DNA of 64,000 nt. Source: Skermanella aerolata KACC 11604. GTDB lineage: Bacteria > Pseudomonadota > Alphaproteobacteria > Azospirillales > Azospirillaceae. The stretch lies in NCBI RefSeq assembly GCF_000936425.1, contig NZ_AVFK01000031.1, forward strand, positions 1-64,000, written 5' to 3'. The notes under the pieces were generated by a model that was not told the DNA's origin, searched no databases, and was given only the letters and a program-made list of their open reading frames with translations. The translations under genes were made by a program, and so were the position numbers. This document shows positions 1-8,606 of this stretch, in pieces; positions within the stretch are counted from its first letter, which is position 1; every line of letters begins with the position of its first letter.

Positions 1-79
1 CAAAGCCGAAAAGCCGACGCCACTGTGTCCCAAACCGTCACTCGTTCTCACCTCACATGCCGATGTCCGAACACCCTGA

Positions 80-157
<78 letters not shown>

Positions 158-160
158 ATC

Positions 161-196
161 AGCCCGTCCAGGCCACAAGCCCGGACGGGCTTTTTT
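161..196 (+). terminator. Intrinsic terminator of the tRNA gene
   Basis: AGCCCGTCC (161-169) pairs with GGACGGGCT (183-191) around a 13-nt loop and is followed by a T6 run. It sits directly behind the tRNA CCA end. Confidence 0.9.
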
Positions 197-384
197 CCGT
201 TTTCAGGTGGCGATTCGGGTCCACTCAAGCTGCGTGCCAGACGCCACAGACCAGAGACGTATAGTAAACCGGCGGATTGTGCGGTCGGGTAGGGGAGGGG
301 GCTTGAAGTGGCGTTCGACTTCCGCCGCTCCCTTCCGGCGGAAGCCGATGCCGACAATCTGCCAAAAGGGAGCGGCTCGTCTGT
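197..384. other. Short intergenic region with a stem-loop downstream of the GntP permease
   Basis: No credible gene is seen. CTTCCGCCG (319-327) and CGGCGGAAG (336-344) form a 9-bp stem about 40 nt past the stop of the minus-strand permease. It could protect or end that mRNA, but it has no T-run on the minus strand. Confidence 0.4.
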
Positions 385-1815
385 CTAGAACGAACCGAAC
401 ATGGTTGCCAGCACGATTATCACGATCAAAGCCGTTACGGGGATGACGACCGCCACCATGCCGATGTCCGCATAGGATTGGCGGTGAGTCAGCTTGCAGA
501 TAGCCAACAGAGTGATGACGGCGCCATTGTGGGGCAGCGCGTCGAAACCTCCGGATGAAATGGAAGTGACCCGGTGCAGGATTTCCGGATTCATTCCGGC
601 GGCTTGTCCCATCTCGGCATAAGTCCGGCCCAAGGTCTCCAGAGCGATGCTCATGCCACCAGAGGCCGAGCCGGTGATGCCCGCCAGCACGTTGACCGCA
701 ACTGCCAGCGAGATCAATGGGTTGTCGGGCGACAGGTTGATTACGAAGTCGCGCACGATTGTGAAGGCCGCCAGCGAAGCGATGACCGCGCCGTAGCCGA
801 CCTCCGATGCTGTGTTGAAGATCGGCAGCAGGGAGCCAAGGCTGCCCTCGTTGACCGACGTGACGACCCGCTCCCGCATGATACTCCAATTGAGCGCCAC
901 GACGACCACGCTGCTCAAGACTAGAGCGATGATGATAGACCAGCTTCCCTTGACCTTATCCACCGTGGTGGAGCCGTATTGAGGCTCGGCCAAGTAACCG
1001 GTTTCCCAAGTTGGGATTATATAGTTGGTGAAGACAAAATTCAGCACGATCACCAGAATGATCGGCAGGATGGCGATTGCGATACCCGGAGCGGCGACCT
1101 CTTCCTGTTCCACCGCCATAGCGCCAGCCGAACGCGGACGCCGCGTTACAGACTGCGGATCACCATGATGCACGCCATAGCCTTCGCCGGCGGTGCGGGC
1201 GCGGTGATGACGCCAGTTTAGCCAAGCGGTGCCGCCGCCCAGCATGATAGCGCCCGCCAGTATCCCCAGGCCGGGGGCGGCGAAGGCGTCGGTGCCGAAA
1301 TAAGGCATCGGTATAAGGTTCTGGATCGCCGGAGTACCGGGCAAAGCGGTCATGGTGAAGGTAAACGAACCCAGCGCGATGGCCCCGGGGACTAGCCGCT
1401 TGGGAATCTGCGCCTCACGGAAAAGGGCAACCGCGATGGGATAGACAGCGAAGGCCACGACGAACAGCGAGACGCCGCCATAGGTAAGGATGGCGCAGGC
1501 CAGTACGACCGCCAGGATCGAACGCTCCGCTCCCAGTTTCTCTACGATCCAGTGGGCAATCGTCCGGGCCGAGCCGCTGTCGTCCATCAGCTTGCCGAAC
1601 AAGGCGCCGAGCAAGAACAGCGGGAAATAAGTTATTACGAAACGCCCGGCGGCGTTCATGAATACCTGGGTGTAAGTTGCCAGCAAAGGAAGGTCGCCCG
1701 CGAATACCACTGCAAGGCAAGCGAGAAACGGTGCGAGTACCAAGACAGTGATGCCGCGGTATGCCAGATACATGAGTAATGCGAGCGAAAGTATAATGCC
1801 TATCAGGCCGACCAT
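385..1815 (-). CDS. GntP-family permease
   Basis: A 476-residue polytopic inner-membrane protein with about 12 hydrophobic segments, starting MVGLIGIILSLALLMYLAYR. It has the family-typical SLFVVAFAVYPIAVALF and ALPGTPAIQN segments in the first half. A long hydrophilic central loop (about residues 205-235) separates the two halves. GntP-family proteins are proton symporters for gluconate or other hydroxy-acids, and some relatives carry hydroxybutyrate, so the substrate cannot be read from sequence. The start is supported by GGGAGGAA about 7 nt upstream on the minus strand. It stands alone, divergent from the liv operon. Citrate-transporter-like families are the main alternative. Confidence 0.8.
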   Translation of the reverse strand: MVGLIGIILSLALLMYLAYRGITVLVLAPFLACLAVVFAGDLPLLATYTQVFMNAAGRFVITYFPLFLLGALFGKLMDDSGSARTIAHWIVEKLGAERSILAVVLACAILTYGGVSLFVVAFAVYPIAVALFREAQIPKRLVPGAIALGSFTFTMTALPGTPAIQNLIPMPYFGTDAFAAPGLGILAGAIMLGGGTAWLNWRHHRARTAGEGYGVHHGDPQSVTRRPRSAGAMAVEQEEVAAPGIAIAILPIILVIVLNFVFTNYIIPTWETGYLAEPQYGSTTVDKVKGSWSIIIALVLSSVVVVALNWSIMRERVVTSVNEGSLGSLLPIFNTASEVGYGAVIASLAAFTIVRDFVINLSPDNPLISLAVAVNVLAGITGSASGGMSIALETLGRTYAEMGQAAGMNPEILHRVTSISSGGFDALPHNGAVITLLAICKLTHRQSYADIGMVAVVIPVTALIVIIVLATMFGSF

Positions 1816-2119
1816 AGTGCTTCCTCCCTATCGGATTTTGGCTGTCTTGGCGCACGTGCCGCAACGAAGCAACTAACCCTTCAAAATACTATTAGTGCCT
1901 TCGAGGGAATTTTTGCCATTCGCTCCGCCAATCGTCCTACCCGAGGAGGAGGGACCGCAGTCACCGACATGGAGATAGTACCGCAACCAAGCGACCGTTC
2001 GCTGTTGAGCATCGTTGGCGTTTGACCCGGATACCCCTGCCGGCCTTGCATTTTCCAGTCCATCCGGTCAAGTTCCCGCACCAAGGGCCGGCATGGTCAT
2101 GCACGCAGGGAGAAATTTT
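1816..2119. promoter_or_regulatory. Divergent intergenic region between the GntP gene and livK
   Basis: About 300 bp that must hold the promoters of both divergent units. It is more AT-rich around 1875-1915. No confident -35/-10 pair or operator dyad could be recognised by eye. Confidence 0.4.
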
Positions 2120-3262
2120 ATGTCCAGGTTGCTTTCGAGAGTGGGAGCGGCAGCGCTCGGTTCGCTGATGAGCGGTTCGCTCCTGGTCTCGCCGGTGATG
2201 GCCCAGCAGACGGTCACCGTCGGCGCCATCGAGATCCTGTCCGGCCCGAGCGCAGCCTACGGCACCGCCATCAAGGGCGGGCTCGAACTCGCCATGGACG
2301 AGATCAATGCGGCGGGCGGCGTGCTTGGCGGCAAGAAGCTCGGGCTCATCGTCGAAGATTCCGCCGGCAACAAGGATCAGGCGGTCAACGCCGCGCGCAA
2401 GCTGGTTGGTCGTGACAAGGTGCCGGTCGTCATCGGTCCGACCTTGTCCAACGAGATGTTCGCCGTCGGTCCCGTCACCAACGACCGCAAGGTCGTGACC
2501 ATCGGCACTTCGACCACCGCCAAGGGCATCACCGAGATCGGTCCTTTCATCTTCCGCACCGCCCTGCCGGAATCCGATGTCGTGCCGGTCACGCTAAAGG
2601 CCGCCAAGGACAAGTTCGGCGTCAAGACCATCGCCATGATGTACGCCAACGACGACGCCTTCAGCAAATCGGGCTTCGATTCGATGAAGGCGGCGGCCGA
2701 GCAGCTTGGACTGACGATCGCGACGATCGAGACCTTCGGCAGCAAGGACGCCGACTTCTCGGCCCAGCTCACCAAGATCAAGGGCCTGAACGTCGACGCC
2801 ATCACGATCTCCGCCCTGGTTGAGCCGATCTCGGGCGTCGTCCTCCAGGCGCGTCAGCTCGGCATTCCCGACAGCGTCCGCTTCATCGGCGGCAACGGCG
2901 CCAATTCGCCGAAGCTGGGCGAGATCGCCGGCACCGCAGCGGACGGTCTGCTGGTCGGCAGCCCCTGGTTCATCGCCAAGAAGGGCGAGACCAACGAGAA
3001 GTTCGTGTCCACCTTCAAGCAGCGCTACGGCAAGGACCCCGACCAGTTCGCGGCCCAGGCCTATGACACGATGTATATCGTGGCGAAGGCGATCGACACC
3101 GCCGGCGCCGCCGACAGCGACAAGATCCGGGAAGCGCTCTATAAGACCGACTTCAACGGCGTGATGGGGCCGTTCACCTTCACCGAGGGCCGCGATCCGG
3201 CCTCCAACGAAGGCGTTGTCGTCCTGTCGATGAAAAACGGCCGCTTCGAAATCCTGGAGTAG
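2120..3262 (+). CDS. livK: Branched-chain amino acid-type ABC transporter, periplasmic substrate-binding protein
   Basis: A 380-residue type I periplasmic binding protein. Residues 1-28 form a Sec signal peptide (MSRLLSRVGAAALGSLM..., cleavage after SPVMA). The mature protein begins QQTVTVGAIEILSGPSAAYG, the opening strand of the Leu/Ile/Val-binding (Peripla_BP_6) fold, and runs full length to the C-terminus. An in-frame extension begins at 2015, but the ATG at 2120 has a GCAGGGAGA ribosome binding site and gives a clean signal peptide. It is the first gene of livKHMGF. In this family the binding protein sets specificity, which may be amino acids, amides, urea or aromatic acids, so Leu/Ile/Val is only the family default. 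Confidence 0.9.
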   Translation: MSRLLSRVGAAALGSLMSGSLLVSPVMAQQTVTVGAIEILSGPSAAYGTAIKGGLELAMDEINAAGGVLGGKKLGLIVEDSAGNKDQAVNAARKLVGRDKVPVVIGPTLSNEMFAVGPVTNDRKVVTIGTSTTAKGITEIGPFIFRTALPESDVVPVTLKAAKDKFGVKTIAMMYANDDAFSKSGFDSMKAAAEQLGLTIATIETFGSKDADFSAQLTKIKGLNVDAITISALVEPISGVVLQARQLGIPDSVRFIGGNGANSPKLGEIAGTAADGLLVGSPWFIAKKGETNEKFVSTFKQRYGKDPDQFAAQAYDTMYIVAKAIDTAGAADSDKIREALYKTDFNGVMGPFTFTEGRDPASNEGVVVLSMKNGRFEILE

Positions 3263-3285
3263 TTCCAGGTTCCATACCGTGCTAA

Positions 3286-3320
3286 GGGAGTGCCGCCGCT
3301 TCAGGCGGCACTCCCGTTTT
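3286..3320 (+). terminator. Strong hairpin between livK and livH (attenuator or partial terminator)
   Basis: A perfect 12-bp stem, GGGAGTGCCGCC (3286-3297) with GGCGGCACTCCC (3304-3315), has a 6-nt loop and is followed by GTTTT. Placement right after the binding-protein gene fits partial termination or mRNA stabilisation, which would make livK more abundant than the membrane components. Confidence 0.75.
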
Positions 3321-3360
3321 GCGGGACGCTCTTCTCAAAAGGTAACTGGCGTTCGCACTC

Positions 3361-4242
3361 ATGCTGTCCCAACAGTTGGTCAACGGCCTGGTGCTGGGTT
3401 CGACCTATGCGCTGTTCGCGCTGGGGTTCACGCTGATCTTCGGCGTGCTCCGGGTCATCAACCTGACCTATGGCTTCTATTTTACGATCGGCGCCTTCGT
3501 GGCGCTGACGGTCGCTCGCGAGTTCGGCGCCAATATCTGGGTGGCCCTGCCGGTCGGAGCGCTTTCCGCCGGAGTGGTGGCTGTGGTCGCGGACTGGGTC
3601 CTGCTGACGCGCCTGCGCCGGGCCAAGGCCGGCGAGCTGTCGTCCCTGATGGTGACGCTGGGTGCGGTGCTGGCGCTCTATTCGCTGATGGCGGTGTTCA
3701 TCGGCACCGATATCCAGCGTTTCCCCTTCGGCTTCGTCGATAACACGGCGATAGAGTTCGGCAGCATCCGGATCTCCCTGGTCCAGATGCTGATCGTCGG
3801 CACGACCTTCGTGCTGGTGGCCGTCCTGTTTCTGCTGCTCCAGCGCACCAAGCTGGGCCTGATGATCCGGGCCTTGGCGGAGAACGAGGACGCCGCCCGG
3901 CTGATGGGCATCAATGTCGGCCTGACCGTCGCGGCGGTGTCGTTCCTGTCCGGCACGCTGGGGGGAGCCGCCGGAGTCCTGATCGGCCTCAACTTCAACG
4001 CCATCCAGCCTTTCATGGGCGAGCACATGATGCTGCGCGGCTTCGCCGTCATCATCATCGGCGGCCTCGGCGACATCCGGGGCGCCCTGATCGCCGGCGT
4101 GCTGCTGGGCGTGCTGGAAGTGCTGACGGCGGGCTACATCTCCTCCAATGCCAAGGAAGCCGTTGCCTTCACCATCCTGGTGCTGACCCTGTGGTTCCGC
4201 CCGGTCGGCCTGTTCGGCCGCGCCCAAGCGAAGAGGGCCTGA
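3361..4242 (+). CDS. livH: ABC transporter inner-membrane permease LivH
   Basis: A 293-residue membrane protein with eight or so hydrophobic segments. The N-terminus (QQLVNGLVLGSTYALFALGF) is diagnostic of LivH. The EAA-like cytoplasmic loop contains LGLMIRALAENEDAARLMGI, followed by the GGLGDIRGALIAG motif near residue 240. It forms the permease heterodimer with LivM and is energised by LivG and LivF. It lies 98 bp after livK, separated by the hairpin, and 2 bp before livM. Confidence 0.93.
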   Translation: MLSQQLVNGLVLGSTYALFALGFTLIFGVLRVINLTYGFYFTIGAFVALTVAREFGANIWVALPVGALSAGVVAVVADWVLLTRLRRAKAGELSSLMVTLGAVLALYSLMAVFIGTDIQRFPFGFVDNTAIEFGSIRISLVQMLIVGTTFVLVAVLFLLLQRTKLGLMIRALAENEDAARLMGINVGLTVAAVSFLSGTLGGAAGVLIGLNFNAIQPFMGEHMMLRGFAVIIIGGLGDIRGALIAGVLLGVLEVLTAGYISSNAKEAVAFTILVLTLWFRPVGLFGRAQAKRA

Positions 4243-4244
4243 CG

Positions 4245-5102
4245 ATGGATGGCATGACCATGGCCGAATGGCTCGACGATTTCCTCTTCACCTACGAGAC
4301 GCTGATCCACGCGCTCGGCGTCCATGGCCTGCTGGCGCTGTCGATGTATTGCGTGATGGCGGTCGGCCAGCTGTCGCTGGGGCAGGCCGCCTTCATGGGC
4401 ATTGGCGCCTATACCGGAGCGCTGCTGACGCTGAACCTCGGCCTGCCGTTCTGGCTGGTGCTGCCGCTGTCCGCGCTGGCGCCCGCCGTCGTCGCCCTGG
4501 TGATCGGCGGTCCGACGCTCCGGCTCAGCGGCGTCTATCTGGCGATCTCGACCATCGCGCTGGGCGAGGTTCTGCGCGTCCTTTATATCAATGCGGAGTG
4601 GCTGACCGGCGGCGCGCTTGGCCTTTCCGGTATTCCGCGCAAGGCGGATCTCTGGCTGATCTACCTGCTGCTGTTTCTTGCGGTGCTGGGTTTCTGGGCG
4701 GTCGGGCGGTCGAAGATCGGCCGCGCGATGGAGGCGATGCGGGAGGACGAAGCGGTTGCCGGCGTCATGGGCGTCAACCTGCCGGTCTATAAGATGGGCG
4801 CTCTGGTCGTCTCCGCGATGCTCGCCGGCTTGGCCGGCTGCCTGACCGCGCACAGCAACAGCTTCATCGGCCCGAACGAATTCGGCTTCGAAATGGCGGT
4901 GACGATCCTGAGCTTCGCGCTGCTCGGCGGCATCGGCACGCCGATAGCGCCGGTGATCGGCGCGCTGGTGCTGACCTCGCTGCCCGAGATCCTGCGCCCG
5001 CTCCAGGACTTCCGCCTCGTCATCAACGGGCTGATCATCGTCGTGGCCGTCCTGTTCCTGCCGCGCGGCGTGATCCCCTTCCGGCTGAGGAGAGCTCCAT
5101 GA
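4245..5102 (+). CDS. livM: ABC transporter inner-membrane permease LivM
   Basis: A 285-residue permease with motifs typical of LivM: GQLSLGQAAFMGIGAYTGAL near residues 40-60, LRLSGVYLAISTIALGEVLRV in the middle, and the loop IGRAMEAMREDEAVAGVMGVN. The ATG at 4245 is chosen because it follows the livH stop by 2 bp with an AAGAGGG site upstream; an in-frame extension to 4191 would overlap livH. The stop TGA shares ATGA with the livG start, indicating translational coupling. Confidence 0.93.
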   Translation: MDGMTMAEWLDDFLFTYETLIHALGVHGLLALSMYCVMAVGQLSLGQAAFMGIGAYTGALLTLNLGLPFWLVLPLSALAPAVVALVIGGPTLRLSGVYLAISTIALGEVLRVLYINAEWLTGGALGLSGIPRKADLWLIYLLLFLAVLGFWAVGRSKIGRAMEAMREDEAVAGVMGVNLPVYKMGALVVSAMLAGLAGCLTAHSNSFIGPNEFGFEMAVTILSFALLGGIGTPIAPVIGALVLTSLPEILRPLQDFRLVINGLIIVVAVLFLPRGVIPFRLRRAP

Positions 5103-5893
5103 CGACGCTGCTTTCGGCCAGCCGCCTGACCAAGCAGTTCACCGGCCTGCTCGCCGTCAACGAAGTCGATGTCGAGGTCTCGGCCGGCAGCGTCCACGGT
5201 ATCATCGGCCCCAATGGCGCCGGCAAGACGACGCTGTTCAACCTGATCTCCGGCCTGCTGCCGTTGACATCCGGTACCCTGACGCTCGACGGCCGCGACG
5301 TCACCTCCGCTCCACCCTATCAGCGGACGCGGCTCGGCGTGGCGCGGACGTTCCAGAACATTCGCATGTTCTCCGACATGACGGTGGTCGAGAACGTCAT
5401 GACCGGCATGCATACCCGCCTGAAGTCTTCCGGAGTGGCCTCGCTGCTGCGCCTGCCGGGATTCCGGCGGGAGGAACGCGCCGCCCGCGACAAGGCGATG
5501 GAGTTGCTGGCGTTCGTATCGCTGGCCGACAAAGCCAGGGTTCGCTCCGGCGACCTGTCCTACGGCGATCAGCGCCGGCTGGAGATCGCCCGCGCCCTTG
5601 CCGGCGATCCCAGGCTGCTGCTGCTGGACGAACCGGCGGCGGGTATGAACCCGACCGAGACCCGCGACCTCGGCACTCTGCTGCGGCAGGTCGCCAAGCG
5701 CGATATCACGCTGCTCCTGGTCGAACACAACATGGGCTTCGTGATGGACCTGTGCGACCGCATCACCGTGCTCAACTTCGGCCGCAAGATCGCCGAGGGC
5801 GGGCCGCGCGAGGTTCGCGACAACCCGGCCGTGATCGAGGCCTATCTCGGCACCAAGGTTGCCGCCCGTCTGGCGAAGGCGCACGGCGCATGA
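5099..5893 (+). CDS. livG: ABC transporter ATPase LivG
   Basis: A 264-residue cytoplasmic nucleotide-binding subunit. Walker A GPNGAGKTT is at residues 37-45. The signature LSYGDQRRLEIARAL is near 153 and Walker B LLLLDEP near 172. The VEHNMGFVMDLCDR H-loop region follows. The LSYGDQ form of the signature and the extended AGMNPTET segment separate LivG from LivF. Its start overlaps the livM stop and its stop overlaps the livF start (both ATGA). Confidence 0.94.
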   Translation: MTTLLSASRLTKQFTGLLAVNEVDVEVSAGSVHGIIGPNGAGKTTLFNLISGLLPLTSGTLTLDGRDVTSAPPYQRTRLGVARTFQNIRMFSDMTVVENVMTGMHTRLKSSGVASLLRLPGFRREERAARDKAMELLAFVSLADKARVRSGDLSYGDQRRLEIARALAGDPRLLLLDEPAAGMNPTETRDLGTLLRQVAKRDITLLLVEHNMGFVMDLCDRITVLNFGRKIAEGGPREVRDNPAVIEAYLGTKVAARLAKAHGA

Positions 5894-6606
5894 GCACTCT
5901 GCTTGAAATTTCCGGCCTGCATCTGGGCTATGGCCGCACCTCGGCGGTCAAGGGCATCGACCTGTCGGTGCCGGCGGGGGGCGTCGTCTGCCTGATCGGC
6001 GCCAACGGCGCCGGCAAGACGACGACGATGCGAGGGCTGTCCGGCCTGCTGAAGCCAACGGCGGGGACGATCCGTTTCGACGGTGCCGACGTCACCGGCA
6101 CCGCCGCCCACCGCATCGCCAAGCTCGGCATCCGTCAGGTCCCAGAAGGCCGCCAGGTCTTCGCCGAGATGACCGTAGACGAGAACCTGCAACTTGGCGG
6201 CCTTCAGGCGCCGGGAGGCGACGAGTTCGGACGGCGGCGCGACCAGGTGCTTGATCGCTTCCCCAGGTTGCGCGAACGCCTGACCCAGCAAGCGGGCTTG
6301 CTGTCCGGCGGCGAGCAGCAGATGCTGGCCCTTGGCCGCGCCTTGATGGGAGCGCCGCGCCTGCTGCTGCTGGACGAGCCGAGCATGGGGTTGGCCCCGC
6401 TGTTCGTCGAGGAGATATTCCGCATCATCGGCGATTTGAAGCGCGAGGGCACCACGATCCTGCTGGTCGAGCAGAACGCCCAGGCCGCCCTGGAGATCGC
6501 CGACTACGCCTATGTGCTGGAAAGCGGCGTCATCATGCTCCACGGACCGGGCGCCGAGATCGCCGACAACCCCGACGTGGCGGCCGCCTACCTGGGCGGG
6601 CACTGA
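5890..6606 (+). CDS. livF: ABC transporter ATPase LivF
   Basis: A 238-residue nucleotide-binding subunit that pairs with LivG. Walker A GANGAGKTT is at residues 37-45. The family marker QVPEGRQVF lies in the Q-loop to signature region, the signature LSGGEQQMLALGRAL begins near 138, and Walker B LLLLDEPSMGLAP is near 158. The start is the ATG in the ATGA overlap with livG; a longer in-frame reading inside livG has no ribosome binding site. It is the last gene of the operon, followed by a hairpin at 6664-6687. Confidence 0.94.
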   Translation: MSTLLEISGLHLGYGRTSAVKGIDLSVPAGGVVCLIGANGAGKTTTMRGLSGLLKPTAGTIRFDGADVTGTAAHRIAKLGIRQVPEGRQVFAEMTVDENLQLGGLQAPGGDEFGRRRDQVLDRFPRLRERLTQQAGLLSGGEQQMLALGRALMGAPRLLLLDEPSMGLAPLFVEEIFRIIGDLKREGTTILLVEQNAQAALEIADYAYVLESGVIMLHGPGAEIADNPDVAAAYLGGH

Positions 6607-6663
6607 TGACTATCGCTTTTCCGGTCGAACATCCTACCCGGTTAGGATAAAAGTTTCCCACGG

Positions 6664-6687
6664 GCGGCAATCCCATAGGGTTGCCGC
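6664..6687 (+). terminator. Stem-loop after the liv operon
   Basis: GCGGCAA (6664-6670) and TTGCCGC (6681-6687) enclose an inner CCC-ATA-GGG pairing. A T5 run begins about 12 nt later, so this is a weak terminator or an mRNA-end hairpin. Confidence 0.5.
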
Positions 6688-6746
6688 AGGTTTGCAGGTT
6701 TTTCCTTCCGGCGGCTCCCGGCGGGAAATCAATTTTCGGTGGTACC

Positions 6747-7184
6747 ATGGCAAGAACGAACAACGCCGCGTCAGGACGCCGGAAGAACCGGGGAACGCAG
6801 CGGGCGCAGCAGCAGGCGGCACAGGCGTCACAGACATCCTCGTCCGATTCCGCGTCCGGGTTGGCAAGCGTAACTGTCCGTGTGCCGGAAGCCGGCAAGC
6901 CCTTCATCGAGAAGGCGGCCGAACTGATGCGGGAAGGGGCCGAACCGATCGCCGCCCTTCGCCGGGCCGGAGGAGGCTTCGACACCTCCGACCCTCCCCC
7001 CAGCCGCGATCAGGCGCTGCATGACGACGAAGCGGCGTCGCGCCGCGACCAGCACCAGATGGCGAGGCTGCGCAACCGCCTGGAAACCCAGGAGATGCGC
7101 AGCGCCGCCGAGATCGGCTACAAGGTCCGAAGCCTAAGCGGCTGGCGCCTGACCCTGGCGAAGATGGCCGGCCTGATCGCCTGA
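6747..7184 (+). CDS. Hypothetical protein, basic N-terminus and helical C-terminus
   Basis: A 145-residue protein I do not recognise. Residues 1-40 are basic and rich in Gln and Ala (MARTNNAASGRRKNRGTQ), followed by a Ser-rich linker. The core is TVRVPEAGKPFIEKAAELMREG, a helical segment that could be a short dimerisation or DNA-contact module. The C-terminal half is charged and probably helical. The ATG at 6747 is preferred over a TTG at 6681 because it gives a typical N-terminus. It is convergent with the lyase gene at 7192, only 7 bp away. No function is assigned. Confidence 0.6.
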   Translation: MARTNNAASGRRKNRGTQRAQQQAAQASQTSSSDSASGLASVTVRVPEAGKPFIEKAAELMREGAEPIAALRRAGGGFDTSDPPPSRDQALHDDEAASRRDQHQMARLRNRLETQEMRSAAEIGYKVRSLSGWRLTLAKMAGLIA

Positions 7185-7191
7185 CGGCGAT

Positions 7192-8547
7192 TTAAGCCGC
7201 CGGACGGACCCGGCTGAGCACCCGGTCGACCATGACGCCGGACTGGCCCAGGTAGTTGGCGGGGTCGCACAGCTTCGCCAGTTCGGCGCGGGTCAGGTGC
7301 TTGGAGATCGCGGGCGTTTCATCCAGCAGGTCGAGCAGCGGGCGGTTCTGACGCAGCGCTTCCCGGCAGATGTCGTAGACCAGGTCATGGGCGTATTCGC
7401 GGCCCAGGTACGGGCCGAGGCCCATCATCACCGCTTCCGACATGACCAGCCCGTTGGTCATGTCGAGGTTGGCGCGCATCCGTTCGGCATCGACTTCCAG
7501 ACCGCTCACCACGGCGCGGGCCTGTCTCAGGGCGCCGGCCAGCAGGCAGAAGGATTCCGGCAGGGCGATCCACTCGATCTCCCACGGACCGGTCGAACGC
7601 TCGTGATCGGCGACCATGGCGTCCATCAGGGCCGCGGCATGCTGACGGACGACCGAGATGCCGGCGTGGATGTAGCAGCTTGAGATCGGATTGCGCTTCT
7701 GCGGCATGGTGCTGCTGGAGCCCCGGCCATGGGCATAGGGCTCGTAGACCTCGCCCACTTCCGTCTGCATCATCAGCTTGACGTCCATCGACAGCTTGCC
7801 GAGCGTGCCGCCGACCAGTCCCAGGAAGCAGCCGACTTCCGCGATGTTGTCGCGGACGGTGTGCCACGCTATGACCGGCTGGCCCAGGCCCAGTTCGGCC
7901 ATCAGACCTTCCTGAGTTTCCATGGCGCCGCGCTCGATCGAGGCCAGCGTGCCGGCGGCTCCGGCGAACTCTCCGACCACGACGCGGGCGCGCAACTCGT
8001 CCAACCGGTCGCGGTGGCGTTCGACGGCGGCGAGTAAGCCGGCCATCTTGTAGCCGAAGGTGACGGGAACCGCCTGCTGGAGGTTGCTGCGCCCGATCAT
8101 CGGGGTATCGCGGTGACGCCGTGCCAGATCGGCCAGCCCGGCTGACAGGGCCGCCAGATCGTCCTCGACGATCTTCAGTGCCTCGCGGATTTGAAGCACC
8201 GTCGCGGTGTCGGTGATGTCCTGGGTCGTGGCGCCCCAGTGGCAGAACTCGCCCAGCTTGTCGCGGCACAGCGCGTTGAGCTGAGAAACGACGCCGAGGA
8301 CGGGATAGCCGATCCGCTCCGTCTGCTGGCGCAGCTTGTCCATATCGATCTTGTCTATGGTGCAGTTGCTGACGATCTCGTCGGCTGCTTCCTGCGGGAT
8401 GATGTCCAGCCGGGCCTGGACACGGGCCAGGGCCGCTTCGATGTCCAGGTACTTCTGGGTGCGGTTCTCGTCCGACCACACGGCCCGCATGGCGTCGGTG
8501 CTGAAGATGTTGCCGAAGATGGCGGAGTCCACGATCGTTGAGGGCAT
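7192..8547 (-). CDS. Fumarase/aspartase-superfamily lyase (adenylosuccinate lyase / carboxymuconate cycloisomerase type)
   Basis: A 451-residue homotetrameric lyase-type enzyme. The superfamily signature GSSSTMPQKRNP lies near residues 275-285 with the catalytic serine loop. The region 1 motif HWGATTQDITDTA is near 103. Members remove fumarate or cyclise carboxymuconate by beta-elimination chemistry. True PurB is a housekeeping enzyme, whereas this copy is the last gene of a catabolic operon and looks closer to the PcaB-like branch. AGGAAGG precedes the start. The substrate is unknown; context points to an unsaturated polycarboxylate or its adduct. Confidence 0.85.
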   Translation of the reverse strand: MPSTIVDSAIFGNIFSTDAMRAVWSDENRTQKYLDIEAALARVQARLDIIPQEAADEIVSNCTIDKIDMDKLRQQTERIGYPVLGVVSQLNALCRDKLGEFCHWGATTQDITDTATVLQIREALKIVEDDLAALSAGLADLARRHRDTPMIGRSNLQQAVPVTFGYKMAGLLAAVERHRDRLDELRARVVVGEFAGAAGTLASIERGAMETQEGLMAELGLGQPVIAWHTVRDNIAEVGCFLGLVGGTLGKLSMDVKLMMQTEVGEVYEPYAHGRGSSSTMPQKRNPISSCYIHAGISVVRQHAAALMDAMVADHERSTGPWEIEWIALPESFCLLAGALRQARAVVSGLEVDAERMRANLDMTNGLVMSEAVMMGLGPYLGREYAHDLVYDICREALRQNRPLLDLLDETPAISKHLTRAELAKLCDPANYLGQSGVMVDRVLSRVRPAA

Positions 8548-8606
8548 GATTCAAGCCTTCCTGTAATCAGGTGAAATTTTCGAAGGGGCGGCGGCGGTGC
8601 CGCGAC

